NCBI GenBank assembly: GCA_020443945.1 | Contig: JAIZWN010000610.1 | Coordinates: forward strand, 1 to 6,100 | Reading direction: 5' to 3' | DNA length: 6,100 nucleotides | Origin: Candidatus Thiosymbion ectosymbiont of Robbea hypermnestra | GTDB taxonomy: Bacteria > Pseudomonadota > Gammaproteobacteria > Chromatiales > Chromatiaceae | Part shown: positions 1-5,440 of the stretch, in pieces | Layout: every line of letters begins with the position of its first letter | Position numbering within the stretch: position 1 is the first letter of the stretch | Position numbers and translations under genes: made by a program | The notes under the pieces: model-generated | The model's input: only the letters and a program-made list of their open reading frames with translations | Databases searched by the model: none | Told to the model about the DNA's origin: nothing

Positions 1-43
1 AAAACAGGTTACGGTTTTGTCGGCACGCGCGTCGCAATCTGCT

Positions 44-178
44 AATAGGACAGGATTAACAGGATTTTCAAGATTAACAGGATTTTTCTTCGTTTTGGTT
101 GGTGCCGCCGGGTAACGGAAGCTCAAAGCAAAAAATTAAAGCATCCTTTTAATCCTGGAAATCTTGTGGATCCTGTCC
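44..178. repeat. MITE-like repeat, copy 1
   Basis: First of three related elements. The left end reads AATAGGACAGGAT (44-56) and the right end ATCCTGTCC (170-178). The two outer ~36 bp are imperfect inverted copies built from the phrase 'CAGGATTAACAGGATT'. The conserved middle (about 83-140) contains TTCTTCGTTTTGGTTGGTGC and GGTAACGGAAGCTCAAAGC, which recur in copies 2 and 3. It encodes no protein, so it would need an enzyme supplied elsewhere to move. Its right boundary abuts the broken reading frame that follows, so it may have inserted into or replaced the 5' part of that gene. Confidence 0.8.
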
Positions 179-181
179 GAA

Positions 182-256
182 AGAGCGGAGGTACATTGGT
201 ATGAAGCGCATGGCGTCGGCAAGCGGAAGATGAAAATCAAGCGATTTCTGGATTGA
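182..256 (+). pseudogene. 3' fragment of a conserved hypothetical gene
   Basis: The frame ending at the TGA at 254-256 encodes a tail that reads like a real protein C-terminus: EVHWYEAHGVGKRK followed by MKIKRFLD. I recall HWYEAHG(I/V)GK..KIKR tails from small uncharacterised bacterial proteins, but I cannot name the family with certainty. Everything 5' of about position 180 is repeat copy 1, so the start and most of the body are missing. The stop lies 5 bases before the ATG of the next gene, the spacing of a two-gene operon. An alternative mini-ORF in another frame (201-233, MKRMASASGR, with a GGAGG 9 bases upstream) exists but looks accidental. Confidence 0.45.
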
Positions 257-261
257 TTCCG

Positions 262-537
262 ATGAAGACCGAAAAGCACAAAGCCGATTTTGTTCTCTGT
301 ATTGAGAACAAGGATTGTGATGATTTGGAGACAGGGAAGGTATACCAGGTTGTTAGCGATCAAAACGCTGTCCAGGAAGGCTACCTGCGAATAATCGACG
401 AATCCGAGGAAGATTATCTCTATCCGGCATCCTGTTTTGTGCCCTTGAGTTTGCCGCGGGAGGCCCACCGGTTATCCCGCTCCAAGAACCACAGTCTACG
501 TAGGATGGGCAGTGAGCGCAGCGAACCGCATCGATGA
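262..537 (+). CDS. Small conserved hypothetical protein, C-terminus altered by a repeat
   Basis: Encodes about 91 residues from ATG 262; a TTG three codons upstream (253) is the alternative start. The body has a coherent pattern: a first strand (ADFVLCIENKD), LETGKVYQVVSD, then GYLRIIDESEEDYLYPASCFVPL. This ...RVIDESGEDYLYP... pattern is one I recognise from short (~75-80 aa) uncharacterised bacterial proteins, probably a small beta-rich fold. I know of no function. From about codon 80 the frame runs into the GTAGGATGGGCAGTGAGCG repeat (499-537), which supplies the last ~13 residues (RRMGSERSEPHR) and the stop. The native C-terminus was therefore probably lost. No strong ribosome-binding site is visible. 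The preceding fragment suggests a former two-gene unit, now likely decaying. Confidence 0.6.
   Translation: MKTEKHKADFVLCIENKDCDDLETGKVYQVVSDQNAVQEGYLRIIDESEEDYLYPASCFVPLSLPREAHRLSRSKNHSLRRMGSERSEPHR
499..537 (+). repeat. Solo GTAGGATGGGC repeat
   Basis: Reads CGTAGGATGGGCAGTGAGCG followed by CAGCGAACCGCATCGATGA. The same phrases occur at 5441-5556 and 5767-5881, but there they are split by about 81 bp of extra sequence. It overlaps the 3' end of the small hypothetical gene and provides its stop codon. Confidence 0.75.
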
Positions 538-742
538 TTTGGTGGGTAGTGGTAAAGTGATCGCGTAATCGTTCAGCCTCACCGTCATTCCGGCAGGGAG
601 TGCCGGAATCCAGTCGCCAGGGACGGCAAAAGCCGAGGGATATGAACCATTATCGGGTCGCTGAATGGTCCATTACCACTTAAAAGTTTACTGCTACCAT
701 GTGATGAGTAACGCAGACCACATTGATTGAAACCACAGTTTG
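538..742. other. Intergenic stretch without a supported gene
   Basis: Apart from the 587-609 hairpin I see no coding signal, promoter pair or RNA gene. Open frames here lack ribosome-binding sites and recognisable protein sequence. The wording near 727-745 (GAAACCACAGTTTGCGTAGG) parallels 487-505 (GAACCACAGTCTACGTAGG), so the join to the next repeat looks like the join to the solo repeat at 499. Confidence 0.5.
587..609. repeat. Short palindromic hairpin, CATTCCGGC type
   Basis: ATTCCGGC (587-594) and GCCGGAAT (602-609) form a perfect 8-bp stem around a 7-base loop. The flanking wording (ACCGTCATTCCGGC ... GGAATCCAG) matches a type of small dispersed repeat common in proteobacterial genomes. 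It has no T-run, so there is no reason to call it a terminator. Confidence 0.65.
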
Positions 743-842
743 CGTAGGTCGGGGCGAGGTCACCCCGATGGGGGCGACAAACCCCAACGGCTTTGGTTGG
801 GCATGGCAATTTGTTGGGGTTCCAAGCTCACCCCAACCTACG
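743..842. repeat. 100-bp REP-like imperfect palindrome
   Basis: The ends CGTAGGT (743-749) and ACCTACG (836-842) are exact inverted repeats. Inside, AACCCCAAC (780-788) pairs with GTTGGGGTT (813-821), giving a second 9-bp stem. GGTCACCCC near the left and GCTCACCCC near the right are related phrases. The open frame across it (723-950) has no protein-like features and is best read as repeat sequence. Confidence 0.7.
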
Positions 843-854
843 AGCTACCGTCCA

Positions 855-993
855 AATAGTACAGGATTCACAGGATTTGCAGGATTAACAGGATTTTTCT
901 TCGTTTTGGTTGGTGCCACCGGGCAACGGAAGCTCAAGGCAAAAAACTAAAGCATCCTGTCAATCCTGAAAATCTTGTTAATCCTGTCCTATT
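855..993. repeat. MITE-like repeat, copy 2 (most complete)
   Basis: Begins AATAGTACAGGAT (855-867) and ends ATCCTGTCCTATT (981-993), nearly perfect terminal inverted repeats. The core repeats that of copy 1 with small changes (GCCACCGGGCAACGG in place of GCCGCCGGGTAACGG). It begins 12 bases after the REP-like palindrome and ends 24 bases before copy 3. It is the best of the three for defining the element's ends. Confidence 0.8.
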
Positions 994-1017
994 GGAACTT
1001 GGTGAGGAACTATCAGA

Positions 1018-1132
1018 ACAGAATTTGCAGGATTTTTCTTCGCTTTAATTCGTGCCGCCGGGTAACGGAAGCTCAAAGCAAAAAACTAAAGTATCCTGTT
1101 AATCTTGAAAATCTTGTGAATCCTGTACTATT
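1018..1132. repeat. MITE-like repeat, copy 3 (5' truncated)
   Basis: The core matches copies 1 and 2, and the right end ATCCTGTACTATT (1120-1132) is the inverse of copy 2's left end. The left arm is shorter by roughly 18 bp or more than in copy 2, starting only at ACAGAATTTGCAGG. It lies 65 bases before the ispD reading frame opens, where gammaproteobacteria normally carry ftsB. Confidence 0.75.
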
Positions 1133-1197
1133 AGAATTTCTTGGGAACGTGGAGGCTCCGCTGTGCGGACCGTCTGTATGTTGTGACCATTTGACCT

Positions 1198-1950
1198 GTG
1201 GAGTTGCAAAGCTGGCGGGGGTTGGATTTGCAGGATCAGTCGAAATCGAATGTGAGGTATTGGGCGGTCGTGCCCGCCGCCGGCGTCGGTCGCCGAATGG
1301 GGGCGTCGATTCCCAAGCAGTATCTGACGCTGGCCGGTCGCCCCGTCATCGATTGGTCTCTGGGGCTTTTTCCGGATCATCCGCGCATCGCGGGGGTCTT
1401 GGTGGCCCTGGACCCGGAGGATGGGTTCTGGCCCCGCACGGCCTTTGCGGAGCATCCCCGGGTCCGGCGTGTGGCCGGGGGGGCCGAGCGTTGCCATTCG
1501 GTGTTGAATGCCCTCGAGCTTTTGGTCCGGGAGGCGGAGGCTACGGATTGGGTCCTGGTGCATGACGCGGCCAGGCCCTGTCTGCGCCGGGAGGACCTCG
1601 ATGCTTTGTTGGCGACCCTGTCGGATCATCCGGTGGGGGGGCTCCTGGGGGCGCCGGTGCACGATACCATGAAGCAGGCCGCGGAGGATGGGGGGGTGCG
1701 GCATACCGTGCCCCGCGATGCCTTGTGGCGTGCCTTTACCCCCCAGATGTTTCGTCTGGGTCTTGCGCGGCGGGCCCTGCGCGCGGCTCTGGAGCAGGGC
1801 CATCTGGTTACGGATGACGCCGGCGCTCTGGAGCTGTCGGGATTCGCGCCCCTGCTGGTCGAGGGGCATGCGGACAATATCAAGATCACGCGACCGGAGG
1901 ATCTGCCGTTGGCGGATTTTTATCTTCGGCGGCAGGGGCGTCTGGCCTGA
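1198..1950 (+). CDS. ispD: 2-C-methyl-D-erythritol 4-phosphate cytidylyltransferase
   Basis: Third step of the MEP isoprenoid pathway in the cytosol: CTP plus methylerythritol phosphate gives CDP-methylerythritol. Numbered from GTG 1198, the CTP-binding PAAGVGRRMG is at residues 26-35 and PKQY at 39-42, whose Lys40 corresponds to the catalytic Lys27 of E. coli. The GGAERCHSVLNAL segment is at 94-106, DAARP at 123-127, DT at 156-157, TPQ at 181-183 and TDDAGALE at 205-212. VEGHADNIKITRPEDL follows from 221, with Lys229 equivalent to E. coli Lys213. The start is uncertain: GTG 1198 gives 250 residues. TTG 1228, about 6 bases after GGCGGGGG, gives an N-terminus closer in length to E. coli, and I think it or TTG 1222 more likely. 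The stop overlaps ispF by one base. No ftsB lies upstream, unlike the usual order, and no convincing promoter is visible. Confidence 0.96.
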   Translation: MELQSWRGLDLQDQSKSNVRYWAVVPAAGVGRRMGASIPKQYLTLAGRPVIDWSLGLFPDHPRIAGVLVALDPEDGFWPRTAFAEHPRVRRVAGGAERCHSVLNALELLVREAEATDWVLVHDAARPCLRREDLDALLATLSDHPVGGLLGAPVHDTMKQAAEDGGVRHTVPRDALWRAFTPQMFRLGLARRALRAALEQGHLVTDDAGALELSGFAPLLVEGHADNIKITRPEDLPLADFYLRRQGRLA

Positions 1951-2429
1951 TGGGGATGCGGATCGGGCAGGGGGTGGACGCGCACTGTTTTGTGTCCGGG
2001 CGGCCTCTGGTTCTCGGCGGGGTGCGGATCGAGCACGCGCAGGGGCTTGCCGCTCACTCGGATGGCGATGTGGTTATCCATGCTCTGTGCGATGCCTTGC
2101 TGGGCGCCGCCGCCTTGGGGGATATCGGCCGCCACTTTCCCGACGATGAGGATCAGTACGCCGGTATCGACAGCCGTCTTTTGCTGCGGCGTGTCATGGC
2201 GGTCCTGCGTGAACGCGGGTTGGGCGTGGGCAATGTGGATCTGACGGTGATCGCCCAGCGCCCCCGGCTCGCGCCCTATATCGCGGCCATGACCCAGGCC
2301 CTGGCCGGGGAGCTGCATTGCCCGGCGGAGCGGGTCAGTGTGAAGGCGACCACGACGGAGCGGATGGGCTTCACGGGCCGTGGCGAGGGGATCGCCGCCA
2401 TGGCAGTCGTGCTGCTCGACGAGACCTGA
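1950..2429 (+). CDS. ispF: 2-C-methyl-D-erythritol 2,4-cyclodiphosphate synthase
   Basis: Cyclises the CDP-methylerythritol 2-phosphate made after the IspD step, releasing CMP, in the cytosolic MEP pathway; the family works as a trimer with zinc. Zinc ligands are visible as Asp10 and His12 in GQGVDAH and His44 in HSDGDVVIHALCDAL. The signature continues with LLGAAALGDIGRHFPDD (50-66). The C-terminal KATTTERMGFTGRGEG starts at 132. The length of 159 residues equals that of the E. coli enzyme. The ATG at 1950 overlaps the ispD stop (TGATG). ATG 1956 gives MRIGQGVDAH, which aligns exactly with the E. coli N-terminus and is equally possible. The ispDF coupling is the classic arrangement. No residue of the active site appears to be missing. 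Confidence 0.97.
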   Translation: MGMRIGQGVDAHCFVSGRPLVLGGVRIEHAQGLAAHSDGDVVIHALCDALLGAAALGDIGRHFPDDEDQYAGIDSRLLLRRVMAVLRERGLGVGNVDLTVIAQRPRLAPYIAAMTQALAGELHCPAERVSVKATTTERMGFTGRGEGIAAMAVVLLDET

Positions 2430-2496
2430 AGTCGCCCGGCCGCGGCTGGGATCGCTGGCCGGGATCGATCCGCTCCGGCCCGCCTGTGGCCCGCTC

Positions 2497-3888
2497 ATGA
2501 AGAAGTATCTTCCCCTGTTCGGCATTGTCTGGCTGACCGCGCTGGCCGGTTTCCTCTGGGGCGCCGCCATGGTGCGGTACGAGGTGTTTCCGGCGCGTCT
2601 GCTCAAGCCCCCGCTCAAACAGCTCATCGGGTTCTGGCGGGGGCATCCGGCGGATAGACGGCCCTTCCTGCAACGGCTCCGGGGCGAGCTGGTCTTCGAC
2701 CCCTTTTACTACGCCATCGATCCTGCCCCCTTTCCCATGCGGCATCGCCTCGCGCCGGTCGATACCTCCGCCTATCGCGGGCCGGCCATCCGCTCCCTGG
2801 ATCAGGCCCGGTATTATTCGGCTACCGACCGCGGGGAGTATTTCCTCATTTACGGCAGCTTTGCCTTCGCGGATACCCATTGGGGCGCCATTCTGATCTC
2901 CACGGAGGGCCGGATAGTTCGCGGCTGGTCCATGAAGCCGCAAAAATACGCCAATCCGAACGGGAATATCGGTCTGGCGCTCTCGCGGAACGGGGCTCTG
3001 GCCACCAACACCCATGGCGTGCTGGCGAGCTATGGCTGGTGCGGTGGAAAGAATTGGGAGGCCGATTGGGGAGGCCGACTGGCCGCGGACGAGCGGACCG
3101 GTGATCGACTCCATGGCACCCGGGGTTTCCACCACGATATCCTGTACCACGCGGGGCGGTTTCATACCTTCCTGGGGTCGGAAATCGTGTCCGTGGACGA
3201 GCATACCGGGGAGATCGAGGAGCGCATCCACATGGTCGAGCTGATGCGGTGGGCGCGGGACCAAAACCTGGGTATCTTCGATGCGCGCCTGTCGGAGTTC
3301 TACGATCCCCGGAAGCTGAATAAAGACAACCTGGCCGACATGGCCCTGACCAATCCCTTCCATCCGAACAAGGTCGATGTCCTGTCCGAAGAGCTCGCGG
3401 GCCACTTTGATCGCTTCAAGGCCGGCGATAGGCTGGTCAGTATGCGGGTATTGAACCTGGTGTTCGTCTTCCGACCCGAGACGGGCGAAATCCCCTGGTA
3501 TCGCTACGGCCTTACGTCGCGCCAGCACGACGCGACCTTCCAGCGGGGCTATATCGCCGTCTTCGACAACAACCCCTATGCGAATGCGGGGCCGAGCCCG
3601 CGGATCCTCAGGCTCGGGGTGGAAGATCACGGGCGCTCGGTCCTGTTCGATCTGAGAACCTGGGGGGTGACCATGCCCGTCAGAGGCAACTTCGAGCTCG
3701 ACGACGAGCGCCGCCGCCTGCTGTTCTCGGACGACGACAATGGGCGCGCCCTGGTGGGCCGGCTCTCGGGCAAGCCGACCTTTCTCTTCGAAAACCGGGT
3801 CGAGTCGGGGAAAAACCTCGTCCTGCGGAACATCACCCGCGTATCCCCCAAACAGGTGGCGGAATGGAACGCGCAATGCGACGAATGA
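2497..3888 (+). CDS. Membrane-anchored arylsulfotransferase (ASST)-like protein
   Basis: 463 residues from ATG 2497; the frame is open from 2380, but the upstream part overlaps ispF and reads poorly. The N-terminus MKKYLPLFGIVWLTALAG is a signal anchor (about residues 4-26), placing the rest in the periplasm. The body looks like a beta-propeller of the ASST type, with blade phrases such as GAILISTEGRIVRGW (130-144), DEHTGEIEERIH (234-245) and FRPETGEIPWYRYG (325-338). Candidate active-site histidines lie in GFHHD (His212/213), NPFHPN (His289) and RQHDATF (His344), followed by AVFDNNPYANAG. Known ASSTs transfer sulfate from one phenolic ester to another without PAPS. Sequence divergence leaves open a purely structural or binding role. 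The gene follows ispF by 67 bases without a strong ribosome-binding site and overlaps the next gene. Confidence 0.75.
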   Translation: MKKYLPLFGIVWLTALAGFLWGAAMVRYEVFPARLLKPPLKQLIGFWRGHPADRRPFLQRLRGELVFDPFYYAIDPAPFPMRHRLAPVDTSAYRGPAIRSLDQARYYSATDRGEYFLIYGSFAFADTHWGAILISTEGRIVRGWSMKPQKYANPNGNIGLALSRNGALATNTHGVLASYGWCGGKNWEADWGGRLAADERTGDRLHGTRGFHHDILYHAGRFHTFLGSEIVSVDEHTGEIEERIHMVELMRWARDQNLGIFDARLSEFYDPRKLNKDNLADMALTNPFHPNKVDVLSEELAGHFDRFKAGDRLVSMRVLNLVFVFRPETGEIPWYRYGLTSRQHDATFQRGYIAVFDNNPYANAGPSPRILRLGVEDHGRSVLFDLRTWGVTMPVRGNFELDDERRRLLFSDDDNGRALVGRLSGKPTFLFENRVESGKNLVLRNITRVSPKQVAEWNAQCDE

Positions 3889-4145
3889 TCGGCAGAGCGG
3901 CGCTGGCCGCCGCATCCCTGGCCTATCCGGCGGTGGGCCTCGCCTATGTGGGCCCCGGCTTGGGCGTGGGCGCCTTGGCCCTGGTGTCGGGCCTGCTCGG
4001 GTCGATCCTGCTGGCCCTGCTCTCCATCTTTTGGTACCCCCTCAAACGCCTCCTGCAACGCCTCAGGCCAAAAGGGACCGAAGAGGCCGCGAACGCGAAA
4101 CAAGCCGACAAGCCGCGGGCGACCGAGGACGAAGAGCCGGACTGA
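3864..4145 (+). CDS. Small hydrophobic membrane protein
   Basis: 93 residues from ATG 3864, which has AGGTGG four bases upstream. ATG 3876 and ATG 3885 are alternatives, and the last makes a textbook ATGA overlap with the ASST-like stop. Residues ~9-27 (IGRAALAAASLAYPAVGLA) resemble a signal peptide or first membrane segment. YVGPGLGVGALALVSGLLG and SILLALLSIFWYP form a glycine-rich second hydrophobic stretch. A basic patch (KRLLQRLRPK) and a charged, likely cytoplasmic tail ending EDEEPD follow. I recall similar 'AYVGPG...' mini-proteins beside exopolysaccharide or sulfotransferase-type genes, but no function is known to me. It sits between two sulfate-transfer genes and overlaps both, so it may anchor or couple them; this is inference. 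Confidence 0.8.
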   Translation: MERAMRRMIGRAALAAASLAYPAVGLAYVGPGLGVGALALVSGLLGSILLALLSIFWYPLKRLLQRLRPKGTEEAANAKQADKPRATEDEEPD

Positions 4146-5260
4146 TGTATAACCTGCCGGCGAGGATTCTGCATCGCCTGGCCCTGGGGAACAAGGCGGT
4201 CCTCGAGACCGGCTTCGACATCGAACGCGGGCTCTTCTCCAGGGAATCGCCCGCGTCCACTGGAGCAAAGCATGTCTTCGTGAGCGGCCTGGCGCGGGCC
4301 GGCACAACGGCACTCCTGCGGGCGCTGTATGGTTCCGGGGAATTCGCCTCCCTCACCTACCGGGACATGCCCTTCGTCTTGGCGCCCAACATCTGGGCCC
4401 GCATCGGCCGAGGCTCCCGACATCGGCCGGCCGAACGGGAAAGGGCCCATGGCGACGGGATCCGGATCGGCATCCATAGCCCGGAGGCCCTGGAAGAGGT
4501 CTTCTGGCGGGTATTCGGCGGGGATTACATCCGCCAGGACCGGCTCGTAAGCATCCAGCCCTCGGACGCAGCCATCGCGGCCTTTCGGGCCTACGTCGGC
4601 CTCGTCAACCGCAGATACGGCAAACAACGCTACCTTTCCAAAAACAACAACAACATTTTGCGCCTGACCGGACTCGCCAGGGCCTTTCCCAACGCCGTCA
4701 TCCTCATCCCGTTTCGTGACCCCGGCGAGCAGGCGCGGTCCCTATTGACGCAACACCACAGATTCCTTGCCCGGCACCGTTCCGACCGGTTCGCCCAAAA
4801 ATACATGACATGGCTCGCGCACCACGAGTTCGGCGGTGACCACCGACCATTCGAGTGGGGAGTAGCGGCCCGTGCCAAACATACCCCGACGGAACCGGAA
4901 TACTGGCTGGCGCAATGGATCGGCCTCTATGGATTCCTGCTGGAACGGATCCCCGAAGACGACGAACGGTACCTCTTCGTCGGCTACGAGCTCCTGTGCG
5001 GGCGGTCATCCGAGGTCTGGGGCAACCTTTGCGCACGACTGGACATCCCACCGGGGACCGGGCCGGCAGCCGGATTCGAGAACCGCAACCGGGCCACGCG
5101 AAACCCCGCGGCCAGCCAGCTCCGCGAGGAAAGCGACGGTCATGGCGCGGATTGGGAACTGCGTGCTACGAAGAACCCCGCGGCCAGCCAGCTCCGCGAG
5201 GAGGCCGCCGCCATCTACCAGGCACTCACGGCCCGCACCGCGCGCCAACTCCTATCCTGA
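4145..5260 (+). CDS. P-loop sulfotransferase family protein
   Basis: 371 residues. The ATG overlaps the preceding stop by one base (TGATG), so this start is favoured over the longer open frame upstream. The 5'-phosphosulfate-binding loop is seen in HVFVSGLARAGTTALLRAL (43-61), with the GxxRAGTT shape of PAPS-dependent sulfotransferases. A 3'-phosphate-binding region is plausible in VILIPFRDPGEQARSLL (185-201), where Arg191 and Ser199 could contact the nucleotide. There is no signal peptide, so it is probably cytosolic or peripheral. Such enzymes move sulfate from PAPS to a sugar, lipid or small-molecule hydroxyl; the acceptor cannot be read. Oddity: RATRNPAASQLREE (317-329) recurs as RATKNPAASQLREE (340-352), a 24-codon in-frame duplication just before the last helix (AAAIYQALTARTARQLL). 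Removing one copy would leave a tidy C-terminus. Confidence 0.85.
   Translation: MYNLPARILHRLALGNKAVLETGFDIERGLFSRESPASTGAKHVFVSGLARAGTTALLRALYGSGEFASLTYRDMPFVLAPNIWARIGRGSRHRPAERERAHGDGIRIGIHSPEALEEVFWRVFGGDYIRQDRLVSIQPSDAAIAAFRAYVGLVNRRYGKQRYLSKNNNNILRLTGLARAFPNAVILIPFRDPGEQARSLLTQHHRFLARHRSDRFAQKYMTWLAHHEFGGDHRPFEWGVAARAKHTPTEPEYWLAQWIGLYGFLLERIPEDDERYLFVGYELLCGRSSEVWGNLCARLDIPPGTGPAAGFENRNRATRNPAASQLREESDGHGADWELRATKNPAASQLREEAAAIYQALTARTARQLLS
5102..5202 (+). repeat. In-frame direct duplication inside the sulfotransferase gene
   Basis: A 29-base stretch beginning AACCCCGCGGCCAGCC occurs identically at 5102-5130 and 5174-5202, exactly 72 bases (24 codons) apart. Similarity extends upstream (GCCACGCGAAACC versus GCTACGAAGAACC), so the duplicated unit is about 72 bp with some divergence outside the 29-base core. 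Confidence 0.9.
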
Positions 5261-5277
5261 CCTCCGGCTGTTCGTAT

Positions 5278-5341
5278 TTTGAACCACGGATAAACACGGA
5301 TTGTGATCTGTGTTTATCCGTGTCTGTCTCGGTGGTTCAAA
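5278..5341 (+). terminator. Hairpin after the operon, possible terminator
   Basis: Nested inverted repeats begin 17 bases after the sulfotransferase stop. The inner stem pairs CACGGATAAACAC (5285-5297) with GTGTTTATCCGTG (5310-5322), 13 bp perfect with a 12-base loop. The outer arms TTTGAACCAC (5278-5287) and GTGGTTCAAA (5332-5341) are also perfect complements and share three bases with the inner arm. The downstream sequence is not a clean T-run, so intrinsic termination is uncertain. The wording (AACCACGGATAAACACGGAT) is also that of a dispersed repeat. Confidence 0.5.
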
Positions 5342-5378
5342 GAATAGGAGCTCTGCGTCCTTTGCGGTTCCGGCGATC

Positions 5379-5403
5379 CCGCCGGTAGCTGGCGGCTTCC
5401 GCC
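5379..5403. repeat. GC-rich alternating hairpin
   Basis: CCGCC (5379-5383) can pair with GGCGG (5391-5395), or the same GGCGG can pair with CCGCC (5399-5403). The two stems are mutually exclusive and have no T-run. It is probably repeat debris, or part of the same transcription-end region. Confidence 0.3.
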
Positions 5404-5440
5404 GGCCCCTATACACAACCGTGATAGCCAATATCAGTTT

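Noticed and set aside
723..950. 75-codon plus-strand frame
   Set aside because: It spans the REP-like palindrome and the start of MITE-like copy 2; the apparent FTGFAGLTGFF repeats come from the CAGGATT sub-repeats.
44..1132. CRISPR array
   Set aside because: There are three dispersed copies of 115-139 bp with irregular spacing and inverted ends, not short direct repeats with uniform spacers.
975..1565. Plus-strand frame of 196 codons upstream of and overlapping ispD
   Set aside because: It starts within a repeat and continues as an alternative frame of ispD with glycine/arginine-rich, shadow-like composition.
2457..2480. Terminator between ispF and the ASST-like gene (GGCCGG...CCGGCC)
   Set aside because: Only a 6-bp stem with an unequal interior and no T-run; the 67-base gap could equally be read through.
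2371..3915. 514-codon minus-strand frame opposite the ASST-like gene
   Set aside because: It is a long shadow frame typical of GC-rich DNA; the plus strand has the signal anchor, propeller phrases and operon overlaps.
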